64,000 nt of DNA from the NCBI RefSeq assembly GCF_036452155.1, contig NZ_JAWJZY010000002.1. One strand, 5' to 3'. Source of the stretch: Sorlinia euscelidii (GTDB taxonomy: Bacteria > Pseudomonadota > Alphaproteobacteria > Acetobacterales > Acetobacteraceae). The notes under the pieces were generated by a model. That model was not told the DNA's origin and ran no database searches. It saw nothing but the letters and a program-made list of their open reading frames with translations. The position numbers and the translations under genes were made by a program. Below are positions 19,126-30,003 of this stretch, one piece after another. Positions within the stretch are counted from its first letter, which is position 1. Each line of letters starts with the position of its first letter.

Positions 19126-20085
19126 TCAGCCGCCTACCTGTTGTATTGCGGAAAGCATCCAATTGCCGCGGCCATCGGCCCGGACGAAACTCCAAAGCTC
19201 CGTCACGGTCTGAGACTCCGTCTGGCTTCCATCAATCACATGGCCCATCTGGTCCGTCGTGATGTCGATCAGGCTATAACGCATTGCGACTGTCGCATAG
19301 ACAAGCCGTCCCTCTCGCCAGGCTTCGGCAAGGTCACCATTGAGGAAGGTGACATTGGAGGTGACATTGCGCGCGCCACGGCTGGCATAATCCGTTAATT
19401 GCTGATTGAAATATGAGGTCATTTCCGGCGTGGCCATCGTTGCGAGGGCCTGTAGATTCTGGGCGCTCCAGGCCGCCTGGACATCAACGAGGAGGCGCTG
19501 AAATGTTTGATAATCCTCGGGGTTGATGGTGACGTTCTGACTGCCGAAGCCCGGCGTCGCATTGGATGAGAAACCATAAGGACCGGGCGCTGCCTCGTTC
19601 CGCGGCGGTGTGACACCATTATATTGACCCTGCACCGGCGCGCCATTCCGTGTGAAAAGACGCACGGCCCATCTGACAACGATGAAGAGCAGGAAAAGCT
19701 GGATGATGACGCCAAGGAGGCTGCCAAGCCCCCCTACGCCGCCAAAAAAGCCGTGGCCCGAGAGCATTCCGAATAAACCAGCCCCCAGCATTCCGCCGAG
19801 GAAACCCGTCATGAGCGGGTTGCGGCGTGCGAACCCCATACCCGGCGCCCCCATCGGCCGTTGCGCGCCCCAGGGCCGCGCCGCGCTGGGCGGCGTGCGC
19901 GGCGTATAACTGCGATCAAAAGGGCGCGCGGCAAAAGGGGCCGTCCGTGTCATGGGCGGGGCCGACCATGTGCGACCACCCCGACTGCCAAAGGACCCGC
20001 CGCCCCCCGCACGCGCCATGGCGTCCATACCGGAGGAGCTGATGATGAGCGCTGCAAGGAGCGCGTAAATGCTGAGTTTCTTCAT
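19126..20085 (-). CDS. Tim44-like domain protein, membrane anchored
   Basis: A 319-residue protein with an N-terminal signal-like helix (LSIYALLAALIISSSGMDAMA). A glycine/proline/arginine-rich low-complexity region (about 25-85), glycine-rich hydrophobic stretches (about 90-140) and a C-terminal Tim44-like domain (about 185-319) follow. The domain holds YQTFQRLLVDVQAAWSAQN and ends in WMLSAIQQV, typical of bacterial Tim44/TimA relatives. The family is associated with the inner membrane in alphaproteobacteria; the exact job here is unknown. It lies 14 bases downstream of pmbA on the same strand. Confidence 0.8.
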   Translation of the reverse strand: MKKLSIYALLAALIISSSGMDAMARAGGGGSFGSRGGRTWSAPPMTRTAPFAARPFDRSYTPRTPPSAARPWGAQRPMGAPGMGFARRNPLMTGFLGGMLGAGLFGMLSGHGFFGGVGGLGSLLGVIIQLFLLFIVVRWAVRLFTRNGAPVQGQYNGVTPPRNEAAPGPYGFSSNATPGFGSQNVTINPEDYQTFQRLLVDVQAAWSAQNLQALATMATPEMTSYFNQQLTDYASRGARNVTSNVTFLNGDLAEAWREGRLVYATVAMRYSLIDITTDQMGHVIDGSQTESQTVTELWSFVRADGRGNWMLSAIQQVGG

Positions 20086-20099
20086 GATCCGTATTCCAA

Positions 20100-21440
20100 C
20101 TACTCGCCCGCGATCGTCATATCTTCAATGCGCAATGTTGGCGCATTGATACTGCGTCGAAAGGTGAGGTCGTCTGCTGCACATATATTGAGAAACATAT
20201 GGCTTAACTGTCCTGCAACGGTCATCCCCGCAACAGGTTCGGCAATTTTACCATTTCTTATCATAAAACCTGACGCCCCGCGACTATAGTCCCCGGTCAG
20301 CATATTGATGGTCGATCCGATCATCTCGGTGATATAGATACCTTCAACGATATCCGCGATGAGGTCTGCCGGGCTTCCCTGCCCTCCGGAAAGGTAAAGA
20401 TTGCTGCTTGTCGGGGCAGGGACACCGCCCGGGGCACGACGCGCGCAGCCATTATTGGGGAGGTTGAGGTGGGAAGCGCTTGTCTGGTCCAGAAGCCAAT
20501 TTTGAAGGCGCCCTTCTTCTACCAGTGTCAGTTTTTGAGGCCGCACGCCTTCACCGTCAAATAATCGTGAGGCCAGCCCTGCCGGGCGTGTCGGGTCATC
20601 CACGACATGCAACCCGGCGGAAAGCACCTGCCGGCCCCGCGATGCGGCAAGGAATGAGGTGCCGCGCGCAACCGCCATGCCATTCAGGGCGGCAGCCAGA
20701 TGGCCCAGCAAACTGCCGGAGACACGCGGGTCAAACACGGCCGCCATCCGCCCGGTGCGGGGCTTGCGCGGATTGAGACGGTTTTTCGCCCGTCTGGCTG
20801 CATCCTGCCCGAGCATTGCCGGTGGGTCGAGATCACGCCAGTGGCGCGTCACATGAGAGGCGTAGTCACGCTGCATGTGATCGCCCTGGCCCGCAATCAC
20901 GCTGACGCTCGCGCCAAAGATCGTCTCCTCACTCTGCGCCATAAACCCGTCACTATCAGCTAGAGATGTGCGCGCGCGCCAGGATGAGGCGGATGCCCCA
21001 TTGCTTTTTGTGATGCCGTCACCCGCCAGCGCGCTTTCCTCCGCAATTCGGGAGGCCTCCTGAAGCCGCGCGATGGTGACATCGGGGGTCGGGTCTGCCA
21101 GGCGCATTTCCCTCGCGGAAAGCTGCCCCTTCATGTCGCGGGAAGCCAGGCCCGCATGAGGGTTTTCGGGCAGGGCGCGCGCCATGGTGACAGCCTGAGA
21201 CGCCAACCGCGCAAAGCTCTCCTTCTTCGTGACGGTGCTGGAGACATTCGCCACGCGCTGCCCTGAAAACACGCGCAGGCCGAGTTTGACGGTCTGCGCA
21301 TGTTCCGTATCCTCCAACCGACCCTGCCGGATCGTCGTTGAAAGAGACGTGGCCTCAACCAGCATCGCATCTGCCTGGTCGGCGCCCGCTTTTTTGGCCG
21401 CATCCAGTAGCGCGCTGAGGAGATCTTCCTGCGTCTTCAT
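20100..21440 (-). CDS. pmbA: TldD/PmbA family metalloprotease (PmbA/TldE)
   Basis: A 446-residue protein of the PmbA/TldE type. N-terminal fold segments (LLDAAKKAGADQADAMLVE) and the C-terminal domain (GGQGSPADLIADIVEGIYITEMIGS, then GDYSRGASGFMIRNG) match the family. In the known TldD/TldE pair the metal-binding HExxxH lies in TldD, and this protein lacks it, as expected for TldE. The pair matures small peptides such as microcins and degrades unfolded peptides. It is overlapped by the M16 peptidase gene (ATGA). Confidence 0.88.
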   Translation of the reverse strand: MKTQEDLLSALLDAAKKAGADQADAMLVEATSLSTTIRQGRLEDTEHAQTVKLGLRVFSGQRVANVSSTVTKKESFARLASQAVTMARALPENPHAGLASRDMKGQLSAREMRLADPTPDVTIARLQEASRIAEESALAGDGITKSNGASASSWRARTSLADSDGFMAQSEETIFGASVSVIAGQGDHMQRDYASHVTRHWRDLDPPAMLGQDAARRAKNRLNPRKPRTGRMAAVFDPRVSGSLLGHLAAALNGMAVARGTSFLAASRGRQVLSAGLHVVDDPTRPAGLASRLFDGEGVRPQKLTLVEEGRLQNWLLDQTSASHLNLPNNGCARRAPGGVPAPTSSNLYLSGGQGSPADLIADIVEGIYITEMIGSTINMLTGDYSRGASGFMIRNGKIAEPVAGMTVAGQLSHMFLNICAADDLTFRRSINAPTLRIEDMTIAGE

Positions 21441-22702
21441 GCGACGGGACAGATGGCGGCATGGTGAAGCGGGGGCAACTCCCTGATCGGCCCGACAGAG
21501 GCACGGGTGGGCGGCGTGGCGAAGATCCTACGGGCCGCGTGCAGAATGTCCTCTCCCGTGACACGATCGATTTTGGCAATTGTCTCCGACGTCGGAATGG
21601 TATGGCCGAAAATCTGCATTTGACGGGCAATCTGCTCGCAGCGACTTCCGGTATTTTCGAGCGACATCAGAAGAGAGGATTTAAGCTGCGCCTTGCCGCG
21701 CCGCAATTCGGCGTCGGAAAACCCGTTTTCAAGCTTTTGCAGTTCCTCTTCAATAACCGGGATCAACGTCGCCACATCCTCCGCCGCCGTGCCGGCATAA
21801 ATGCCGAAGAGACCCGTATCCATAAAAGGCTGGACGAAAGAATAAACCGAGTAAACGAGGCCGCGTTTTTCCCGGATTTCCTGAAAGAGGCGCGATGACA
21901 TGCCGCCACCGAGCAAGGTCGAAAGCAGCATGACCGCGTGATAATCATTATCAAGGTAGGAAATCGCTTTGTAACCCAGGACGATATGTGTCTGGTCCAG
22001 CTCCCGATGCGTCACGATTTCCCCTCCCGCATAAGTGGCGGGCACCCATGAAGGGGCCTTATGGGTCGGCAAATCTGCGAAAGATGTCTCGACCATCGCG
22101 ACAACTTCCTTATGAGAGACGGCACCCGCTGCGGCGATGACCGTATTATGCGTCGTGTAATTTCGCTGCATGAAGGCAAGAAGCGTCTCACGCCGCATAT
22201 TGCGAATCAATTTTTCCGTGCCGAGGGTCGGGCGGCCCATGGGCTGGTCCGTAAAGGCCGTTTCCTGAAACTGGTCAAAGATAATGTCGTCCGGCGTGTC
22301 ATTCGCCTGGCCGATCTCCTGCAAAATCACGCCGCGTTCACGCTCAAATTCATGGTCGAGAAACGTGCTGTGCGTCAAGATATCGCCAATCATGTCGACG
22401 CCGAGGGCGAGATCATCCTTCAGTAATTTGACGTAGTAAGCGGTCTGCTCCCGTGCTGTGTAGGCGTTGATATGGCCGCCCACATCTTCAATCTGCTCAG
22501 CTATTTCAGCGGCGCTACGTCGTTTTGTGCCCTTGAAGGCCATATGTTCCAGAAAATGCGCAACGCCGTTTTCCTCGGCTTTCTCATGGCGGGTGCCGGA
22601 CGCGACGTAAGCGCCGAATGATACCGTTTCGACCCGGTCCAACTTCTCGGTGATGATGGTCAGGCCGTTATCCAACCGGGTGATTTGGCAATGCTCCGTC
22701 AT
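21437..22702 (-). CDS. M16-family zinc peptidase (processing-peptidase-like)
   Basis: A 421-residue pitrilysin-fold protease. The inverted zinc motif HxxEH appears as VAHFLEHMAFKGT (about residue 50), with the distal glutamate in the downstream ERERGVILQEIGQ segment. The second half (GGGMSSRLFQEIREKRGLVYSVYSF) is the M16 C-terminal domain. Single-chain alphaproteobacterial members resemble the beta subunit of mitochondrial processing peptidase. The ATG at 22702 starts the conserved core; an upstream frame extension overlaps thrC and is not family-like. The stop is coupled to pmbA by ATGA. Confidence 0.93.
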   Translation of the reverse strand: MTEHCQITRLDNGLTIITEKLDRVETVSFGAYVASGTRHEKAEENGVAHFLEHMAFKGTKRRSAAEIAEQIEDVGGHINAYTAREQTAYYVKLLKDDLALGVDMIGDILTHSTFLDHEFERERGVILQEIGQANDTPDDIIFDQFQETAFTDQPMGRPTLGTEKLIRNMRRETLLAFMQRNYTTHNTVIAAAGAVSHKEVVAMVETSFADLPTHKAPSWVPATYAGGEIVTHRELDQTHIVLGYKAISYLDNDYHAVMLLSTLLGGGMSSRLFQEIREKRGLVYSVYSFVQPFMDTGLFGIYAGTAAEDVATLIPVIEEELQKLENGFSDAELRRGKAQLKSSLLMSLENTGSRCEQIARQMQIFGHTIPTSETIAKIDRVTGEDILHAARRIFATPPTRASVGPIRELPPLHHAAICPVA

Positions 22703-22733
22703 AAGGTCTGAGGGTCTCCTGAAATCATCTGAG

Positions 22734-24134
22734 TCAATTTGCGGCAGCTGCAATGTGGGCGCGGACAGCGTCCTGAACAAGCTGGAGGTCACAAGCCAGT
22801 CTGTCATATCGCTCGGGCTTTTGCATGATATCCTGCAAGGGCGGCGGCATAACCGGGCGGAACCCGAGCGCGGCCTCAATCGCATCCGGGAATTTCGCCG
22901 GATGTGCGGTGGCGGCGGCGATCATCGGGATGCCGGGCCTCTTATTTTCAGCGCCAGCAGCGATGCCGATGGCGGAATGCGGGTCCGCGATATAATGGCT
23001 ACTCTTGAAGATATGTCTGATTTCCGCGCGCGTCTGCGCATCATCCAGGCGACGCGCCTTGAAGAGCGTGCCGATCGCGTGCCATGCTTCCGTCGGCACC
23101 GCCATCCGGCCCGTCTGGCGGAAGCCCTGCATGGTGGTGCGGCAAAGATCACTGTCCCGGCCCAGAACTTCAAAAAGAAGGCGTTCAAAATTACTGGAAA
23201 CCTGAATATCCATGGAAGGGGACAGGCTGGGGGCAACAGGTTGCACCGACATATCATTATCGAGGATAAATCGGGTCAGGATGTCATTCTTGTTAGAGCC
23301 AATGCAGAAGTGACTGATGGGCAGGCCCATGCGTTGCGCGACCCATGCGGCGAGGACATTGCCGAAATTACCGGTTGGCACTGCAAAGGAAACGTCCCGA
23401 TCCGGCGCACCGACAGCGAGGGCCGCCCGGACATAATAGGGGATCTGCGCCGCGATCCGCGCCCAGTTGATGGAATTGACGGCAGAAAGCGCGACCTCCT
23501 CCCTGAAGGGAGCGTCGGCAAACATGGCTTTGACGAGGTCCTGACAATCATCAAATGTGCCGTCAATCGCGATATTAAGTACATTGGCTTCAGTGACGCT
23601 TGTCATCTGGCGGCGCTGGACATCGGATGTCCGGCCATAAGGGTGCAGGATCACGATGGAAACGCGATCCCGCCCTTTAAAAGCTTCAATGGCGGCGGAC
23701 CCTGTATCGCCGGAGGTTGCTCCAATAATGGTGACATGCTGGTCGCGCTTCCGCAGCGCGTCTTCAAAGAGATGCCCTAATAATTGCATGGCGACGTCTT
23801 TGAACGCATAGGTCGGGCCGTGGAATAACTCCATGGCATATTGCTCGGGCGCGGTTTCTATGAGAGGCGTAACAGCAGGGTGATTGAAACACCTATAGGC
23901 TTTTTCACAGAAGCCCTCTAATTCATGGAGGGTCAATACGCTCTGCGCGAATGGGGCGATGACGTGCGCGGCGAGCGCGGGGTAAGATAGGCCCCGCAGG
24001 CTGCGCCAGTCATCCCGTGAGAATTGCGGCCAGATCTCCGGCACGTAAAGCCCGCCATCCTCCGCCAAACCGCCGAGGAGAACATCGTAAAAATCCTTGC
24101 CTCGGATGGCGCCACGCGTTGATTGATAAAGCAT
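22734..24134 (-). CDS. thrC: Threonine synthase
   Basis: Converts O-phosphohomoserine to L-threonine with pyridoxal phosphate. The 466-residue length and the N-terminus (YQSTRGA, then FYDVLLGGLAEDGGLYVPE) are those of the long bacterial ThrC class. The cofactor lysine is in FHGPTYAFKDVAMQLLG (about residue 110), and the phosphate-binding loop is ATSGDTGSAAIEAF (about 145). It lies 31 bases upstream of the M16 peptidase gene, so thrC, M16 and pmbA are probably one operon. Confidence 0.96.
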   Translation of the reverse strand: MLYQSTRGAIRGKDFYDVLLGGLAEDGGLYVPEIWPQFSRDDWRSLRGLSYPALAAHVIAPFAQSVLTLHELEGFCEKAYRCFNHPAVTPLIETAPEQYAMELFHGPTYAFKDVAMQLLGHLFEDALRKRDQHVTIIGATSGDTGSAAIEAFKGRDRVSIVILHPYGRTSDVQRRQMTSVTEANVLNIAIDGTFDDCQDLVKAMFADAPFREEVALSAVNSINWARIAAQIPYYVRAALAVGAPDRDVSFAVPTGNFGNVLAAWVAQRMGLPISHFCIGSNKNDILTRFILDNDMSVQPVAPSLSPSMDIQVSSNFERLLFEVLGRDSDLCRTTMQGFRQTGRMAVPTEAWHAIGTLFKARRLDDAQTRAEIRHIFKSSHYIADPHSAIGIAAGAENKRPGIPMIAAATAHPAKFPDAIEAALGFRPVMPPPLQDIMQKPERYDRLACDLQLVQDAVRAHIAAAAN

Positions 24135-24198
24135 TAAAATAACCTACCACATTCTTTTTGGTACGGGGAGGGACCGGCCATCCGGGCTCGCGTCAATC

Positions 24199-25236
24199 TC
24201 ACGGCGGCGTGCCCTGGTGAGGCGTCACACGCAGGAGATCCGCCCCGGCAGCGACGTAAATCTCGTTTGTGATGGGATCGGCATAAGGTGTCTGCGCGTC
24301 CACGAGTCTTTGATCGGCAAGTTGCATAAAAGGGTTGCGACCTGCATCGAATGAAAGCAGGCGGCCTTCGCTCCGGTCAATCAAATAAAGCGCGTTATCC
24401 GGGCCAATTGTAAGGCCACCAATGGTCGGCGTGCGCCGCCATTCCGTCAGGCTTTCCATCAATTCAACGGGGGTGAAATCGGGGTCACGTAGAAGCTCCG
24501 TCTTCAGGCGGTAGAGCGGGCCGGTCGGTGTCTGAAGATAAAGCCATGCGCCATCCCGCTGGAGCGCGAGGTGAGAAACATTGCGCTGCAGCGGACGCCC
24601 ATCCGTGGCGCGCACTTCCTGCCCACCAATATTCATGGGACGCTGCCCGAGCATCGCCGGATAGTGGGTGAAAAACCGACGCCAGGTCTTCTTCTCAAGG
24701 TCATAAGTGACGAGCGCCGCATCGCCCTCATCGGCGAGATATATCATCGGCCCATGTGCCGCGATGGCGATGAAGCGGCTTGTCCCGTCATAAACATCCG
24801 GGCTTGCATCAAAGCGGGATTGTAATGCTCCTGTCTCCGCATCCAATTTCAGTAGAAATGGTTGTGCGCTCGGGCGCGCATTAACGACCCATATCGCGCG
24901 ATCATCCGCGCGTGCCAGGGCGGAGGGTGCGTCCAGCATATCTTTGACTTGCTGCGTCATCGGGAAAGGATGTGCCTGCCCCGCGCGATCCACCTTAATC
25001 AAAGAAACTGCGCCGTCTTTCGGGGCGCGTTGCAGGATAAATCCGTCCGTAACCTTGACCACGTCATGCCAGTCCGATCCTTCAGGGAGATGCGCGATGA
25101 CGGTCACCTCCGCCGGATGCGGGACGGGTGCCCAGGGACGCTCCCGCGCTGCAAAACCCTGCTCAAACGGGTAGAGGAGAAGAACGAGCAGCAGGATCGC
25201 CTTGCGGAAATGGGAAGGGCTCGCTGCGTTTTTCAT
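24199..25236 (-). CDS. Exported beta-propeller protein, major-royal-jelly (MRJP)/yellow-like
   Basis: A 345-residue product beginning with a signal peptide (KAILLLVLLLYPFEQGFAA). Repeated propeller-like strands follow, with features of the MRJP/yellow family: AIWVVNARPS, PFLLKLDAETG, MIYLADEG for successive blades, and LALQRDGAWLYLQTPTGPLYRLKTELL in the later part. Such proteins bind small organic ligands or act as periplasmic lactonase-like enzymes; the ligand is unknown. The ATG at 25236 follows GGGAAAG and is preferred over the frame start at 25263. It sits 64 bases upstream of thrC. Confidence 0.65.
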   Translation of the reverse strand: MKNAASPSHFRKAILLLVLLLYPFEQGFAARERPWAPVPHPAEVTVIAHLPEGSDWHDVVKVTDGFILQRAPKDGAVSLIKVDRAGQAHPFPMTQQVKDMLDAPSALARADDRAIWVVNARPSAQPFLLKLDAETGALQSRFDASPDVYDGTSRFIAIAAHGPMIYLADEGDAALVTYDLEKKTWRRFFTHYPAMLGQRPMNIGGQEVRATDGRPLQRNVSHLALQRDGAWLYLQTPTGPLYRLKTELLRDPDFTPVELMESLTEWRRTPTIGGLTIGPDNALYLIDRSEGRLLSFDAGRNPFMQLADQRLVDAQTPYADPITNEIYVAAGADLLRVTPHQGTPP

Positions 25237-25384
25237 GCTTTCCCACCGGAAGATATGCGCCATGGGGTCTGACCTGATCTCACATTGTTGAGAGGGTGAG
25301 CTTATCGGCTTCCTTCACGTGCGTCCATCGCGCGCCTCACTCGATAGGCTTCCCAATTCCGCCATCTACGCTAGAAAGAGAGCG

Positions 25385-27103
25385 ATGCGCCATGCTTCTC
25401 AAAAACAGAATATCGTCGATACAGGCATGGCGCTTCTGGCGTCAGGAGACCTGAAAGGGGCCGCTGCGCGCTTTCGGAAGGTTCTGGCGCAAATGCCTGA
25501 CCATCACGATGCGATTCACGGCATGGCATGCGTGGCGCGTGCGGAAGCTCGGCCTGACCGTGCCATTGCCCTGATCGGGCAGGTTCTCAAAGAGGATCTC
25601 ACGGATGATAATCGGGCGCTTTACCACATCACCCTCGGACATGCGTTGCATGAGGCCGGACATATTGAGCCCGCGCGGGCAGCGTTTTCCGTCGCGACGT
25701 TATTAACGCCGCAGGACTTCCGCGCCCATGCCGGTTTGGGCGAGATGTTGGTCCGGCAATATCGATTTAAGGAAGGGGCCGAAAGCTGGAAGCGCGCCGC
25801 CGAACGCGCGGCAGAGCCGATCCCGGTCTGGCAGGCCTATGCTGAGTGTCTCATGTCCCTCCGGCAATTCGCGGCGGCCATCGCGCCTTTCCGATTAATT
25901 GCGGAGACGCTTGCTGAAAACGGGTTTGCCTGGGCCAATCTGGGTGCGGCCTTGTTTGAAGCAGGTCATATGGAGGCGGCGCAGTCGGCGCTCGACAAGG
26001 CGATCGCGCAAGGCGGCGACAGCGCCTATACGCGCGTCAATCGTGCGCTCACCGCTCTGGCCCTCGGTCATTTCAATAAAGCGGAAGCCGATATGGCGCG
26101 CGCGCAGAGTCTGGCGCCGGATGATCGGCGCATCCGAAATAATGCCGCGACATTAATGCAGCAAATGGGGCAAACGCGTGAAGCGGCGGCGATCTATGCC
26201 GCGCTGATGCAGGGCAATGATGCTGAAGCGCCGCGCGCGGCTTACAACCTCGCGACATTGCGCCTGGCAGAGGGCAGAATGCGTGATGGGTGGCGTCTAT
26301 ATGAGGCACGTCATGCCGTCCTCGGGCGATCTTCCTCATTGCCGCCGTGGGATGGACGGTTCGGCTCAGAGAGCATTTTGATCGAGGCGGAACAAGGGGC
26401 GGGGGACTTTATTCAGTTCCTGCGGTTTTTACCGGCGGCGCTGGCGCGTGTGCCGGTTATTCTTCAGGCGGATGCGGCTTTACATCCCCTTATCCCTTTG
26501 AATCCTGCGCTCGACGCCCATTTAAAATCGGGGCGGCTGCTCTGGGCGGGGGAGGCCACTGCCTCTTGCGGCATCATGAGCCTGCCGCATTTGCTTCAGA
26601 TCGCTGAACCGGATGATACGCCCTATCTTTTCGCCAACGCCATTAAGGCAGGGCGCTCATTTCGCGTGGGAATCTGTTGGCGCGGGTCATCGCAATACCG
26701 GTTCGATGCACGACGTTCCATTGACCCGGCGCTTCTCGCCCCGCTTTTCAACATTCCCGGTATTGATTTTGTCTCTCTGCAGAAAGAGCTAGATGATGGG
26801 GTGGAAGGGCGACCTGTCACGCAGGGCCAATTGCAGGATTGGCGCGCGACGGCATCAGAGATTCAGGGATGTGACCTCATCATCTCCGTCGATACCGCCC
26901 TCGCGCATCTCGCCGGCGCCTTAGGAAAGGACGTCTGGTTACTGAATCGTTTCGGCGGAGACTGGCGTTGGCTGGGGCCGCGCTGGTATCGCAACGTTAC
27001 CATCTTCAACGCCGCGCGGGCCGAGCCCCCCTGCGCAGCGTGGCAGCCGGTCATTGACGCTGTGTGTCACCATTTACGGCAACGCGCCGAGCAGCATCAC
27101 TGA
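25385..27103 (+). CDS. TPR-repeat protein with glycosyltransferase-9-like C-terminal domain
   Basis: A 572-residue protein. Residues 1-290 are a series of tetratricopeptide repeats (for example AAARFRKVLAQMPDHHDAIHG). The C-terminal half has EAEQGAGDFIQFLRFLP, VGICWRGSSQYRFDARRSI and IISVDTALAHLAGALGKDVW, the motifs of TPR proteins with a heptosyltransferase-like fold. Such proteins are common in acetic acid bacteria near envelope or cellulose genes, but the donor and acceptor are unknown. The ATG at 25385 follows GAGAG. Confidence 0.8.
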   Translation: MRHASQKQNIVDTGMALLASGDLKGAAARFRKVLAQMPDHHDAIHGMACVARAEARPDRAIALIGQVLKEDLTDDNRALYHITLGHALHEAGHIEPARAAFSVATLLTPQDFRAHAGLGEMLVRQYRFKEGAESWKRAAERAAEPIPVWQAYAECLMSLRQFAAAIAPFRLIAETLAENGFAWANLGAALFEAGHMEAAQSALDKAIAQGGDSAYTRVNRALTALALGHFNKAEADMARAQSLAPDDRRIRNNAATLMQQMGQTREAAAIYAALMQGNDAEAPRAAYNLATLRLAEGRMRDGWRLYEARHAVLGRSSSLPPWDGRFGSESILIEAEQGAGDFIQFLRFLPAALARVPVILQADAALHPLIPLNPALDAHLKSGRLLWAGEATASCGIMSLPHLLQIAEPDDTPYLFANAIKAGRSFRVGICWRGSSQYRFDARRSIDPALLAPLFNIPGIDFVSLQKELDDGVEGRPVTQGQLQDWRATASEIQGCDLIISVDTALAHLAGALGKDVWLLNRFGGDWRWLGPRWYRNVTIFNAARAEPPCAAWQPVIDAVCHHLRQRAEQHH

Positions 27104-27130
27104 CATAAAACTGTGCAAAGGGCGGCGCGA

Positions 27131-30003
27131 TTAACTTTCCAGTTCGATAAAGACGGAGTCGGCTTCCGTCAGGCTTTCAATAATGGCGCCGCGTATACGA
27201 CTCAACTGATCGAGCGCCGTGATTTTATTACTGTCAGCATCCCGCACGTAAAAAACATCCACGGCGCGCACGCCATAAGTTGTAATGTGCGCCGAGGAAA
27301 TCTGAAGTCCCAACCCGTTGAGCGTCTGCGCGATGCGATAAAGCAGGCCGGGCCGATCCCGGCCGTTGATTTCGATGACTGTGTGACGGTCAGATGCACG
27401 ATTATCAATGACAACGCGAATGGGCACGTTGATCAGCCGCATGCGCTTGCGTGATCGCTCCGCCACCGCGCGGCACAAGAGGCCGGGTACGTCGAGCTGG
27501 TCATTGATGCTGCGTTCAATTTTGCTGTTGAGTTCCATCAATTGCGCCGGTGTGTCAAACGCTTTCCCCCGTGCGTCCTGAATCCAGAATGTGTCGAGCG
27601 CGAACCCGTCACGCAGCGTATGGATGCGCGCATCGACAATGGACGCCCCCGCCACAGCCAGCCCACCTGCAATCCGCGAGAAAAGGCCGATGCGGTCCTT
27701 GCTAATCACCGTGACTTCCGTCACATCGCGCGACGGGACAGGGGTGGATTCGACCGATAAAGGTGCGTTAGCGGCGTCGGCCTCCGCTAGAAGGCGCGCA
27801 TGACGGACATGGGTCGCCGAGTCAAATCCGAGCCAATAACTCCCATAGCCACGGGCGAGAAAGCGCGCTGTCTCGCCGCGTTTGACGCGGTTCTCCTGGA
27901 GCATTTTCTCAGCCAGGGCTTTTGCGAAATTGATCCGTTCATCCGTTTCCGAAGCGGCGAGCCCACCTTCAAGCACTTCCGCGACGCGGATATAAAGCTC
28001 ACGCAGCAAGGTCGCCTTCCATGCGTTCCAGACGGTTGTGCTGACCGCTCTGATATCTGCGACGGTCAAAATCAGCAGAAGTCGCAGGCGCTCCGGCGAT
28101 TGAATGACATCGGCCAGGTCAAGGATTGTCCGAGGGTCATCAATATCCCGTCGAAAGGCGGTTTGCGACAGCAACAAATGATGCAGCACCAGCCATGAGA
28201 GTGACTCCGTCTCCTCCGCTTTCAAACCAAGCGACGGTCCCAGGCGGGCCGCGATTTCAGCGCCGATAACAGAGTGATCCCCCCACGCCCCTTTGCGATA
28301 TCGTGGATCAGCGTCGCGAAGTAAAGGACAGGGCGCGACTGAATAGCTTCGACCAGCGTGTAGACGATCGGGATCTCATCGGCCATGCGGCCATTTTCAA
28401 TTTCACCCAACATTCGGACGGCGGCGATGCTGTGCTCATCAACTGTATAAATATGGTAAGTGTCGAACTGCATCTGCCCGACAACCCGCGACCATTCCGG
28501 CAGAATGGCACTCATCAGCCCCGTCTGATTGAGCAGATGAAGCCAGTCCGCTGCGGTTTTCCGGCAGGGGCCATCCTGCCCCGGTGCTTTCTTTTCCACA
28601 CCGGAAGGCAGGCCTCGCGCGGTGAGAAGTCGCGCGAAAACAAGCATCGTGTCGGCATCATCCCGCAAACTTGTTGCGCGCCTTTCATTCTGAATCAGCG
28701 CGCGGATGGTGAAGGGGTGGATTGGCAATTGATGATTTTGCGCGACTTCCATCAGGCGCAGCATATCGGCGGGCCGCGCATCGAAATCCGTCTGCGTTGT
28801 CGGCGCGATCTGGCCGTCGACCAATGTCAGATGCAGCTCATTCAAGGCCGCGTAAGCCGGGTTATTTTCTGTCAGGGAGGGTTGCGGCGGGTCAAGACGC
28901 GCCATAATGACCGGCTCAATCAGACAGCCTAACCGGGTAATTTCCCGCACGGTGAGAAAATAATGGCGCATAAAGCGCTCAACACCCTGCTGGCGTCCGT
29001 GGCTGGCATAACCCATGCGCGCGCCGATAACGGGTTGGGTCTCAAATAAAAGCCGTTCATCCGCGCGGCCGGCGATGTAATGCAGGTGCAGCCGTATGGT
29101 CCAGAGAAAGTTCCAGGCGCGGCGTGCGCGCTGGCGTTCCTGCTCGGTCAGGATATCAAGGGCGCTGAAAGCGGGCTCCGTATGGGGGTGAGGCACTGTG
29201 AAGACAGAGCCATCGCTTTCCGAGGCGATGCGGGCCATCCAGCCCAAAGTCTGCAAATCGCGTAGTCCGCCGCGCCCTTCCTTGATATTGGGCTCTACGA
29301 TAAACGGATTGTCACCGAATTGTTTGTGTCGGCGTTCCATTTCATTGAGGGCGGAAAGGATGAAGGCCCGCGCATCTCCTTTTTCAGAAAGAAGGCAATT
29401 CTGCAATTCCGTGAAAATCGTCAGCGCACCGGCGACAGGTCGGGCATCCATCAGATTGGCGCGGATGGTGATATCTGTTTTGACGGCCTCCAGACAGCCC
29501 GCGACGGAGCGCGTGGCATGGCCGACACGGATGCCCAGATCCCACAGAAAATAGAGGATGAATTCGATCCGCTCCGCCAATGGTGGCGTCAGGGCACTCG
29601 AGGTCAGAAATAACAGGTCGATATCACTGTGCGGGGCCAGTAACCCGCTGCCATAACCACCTGTTGCACAGATACAGAGAGGTTGCGTGCTGGCCGAAGT
29701 ATGTTTACGCGCGAAATCGTCAAGACAGTCAATGACGCCATCCATCAGCGCGGCCATCATGCTGGCGGAGGCGATGCCTTTAATATGGCGGCCTTCAAAT
29801 AATTGCCTGATTTCCCCGTAATGGCGGCCAAGATGCCGCCTGAAGATGGCCACGGCATCTTCCCGCGTAGGGGTGCCGCTCTCACGATAAAGGGCGTCGA
29901 TCGCTGTTTCGAGCGAGGTGTGCATCGTCTGGGCATTTGTGAGAGCCTGTTCGATCATCCTCTGGCGCTCCTGATCTGCACGCATATCCTCCCGGGCCAT
30001 CAT
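27131..30003 (-). pseudogene. glnD: PII uridylyltransferase / uridylyl-removing enzyme, split by an apparent 1-base deletion
   Basis: GlnD senses glutamine and modifies PII, controlling nitrogen assimilation. The N-terminal frame (to 28222) has the nucleotidyltransferase motif ATGGYGSGLLAPHSDIDLL and reaches the HD-domain segment LIHDIAKGRGG, then goes out of frame. The second frame (from 28225) resumes at LKAEETESLSWLV and ends with two ACT domains (TVISKDRIGLFSRIAG and IEINGRDRPGLLYRIAQTL). One more base in the C6 run at 28279-28284 restores GRGGDHSVIGAEI, with the catalytic HD residues, and a 957-residue protein. It is probably intact in the cell. Confidence 0.92.

Noticed and set aside
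22650..23780. Long rightward reading frame antisense to thrC
   Set aside because: It mirrors a conserved threonine synthase gene, has no recognisable motif, and is an expected shadow in GC-rich codon usage.
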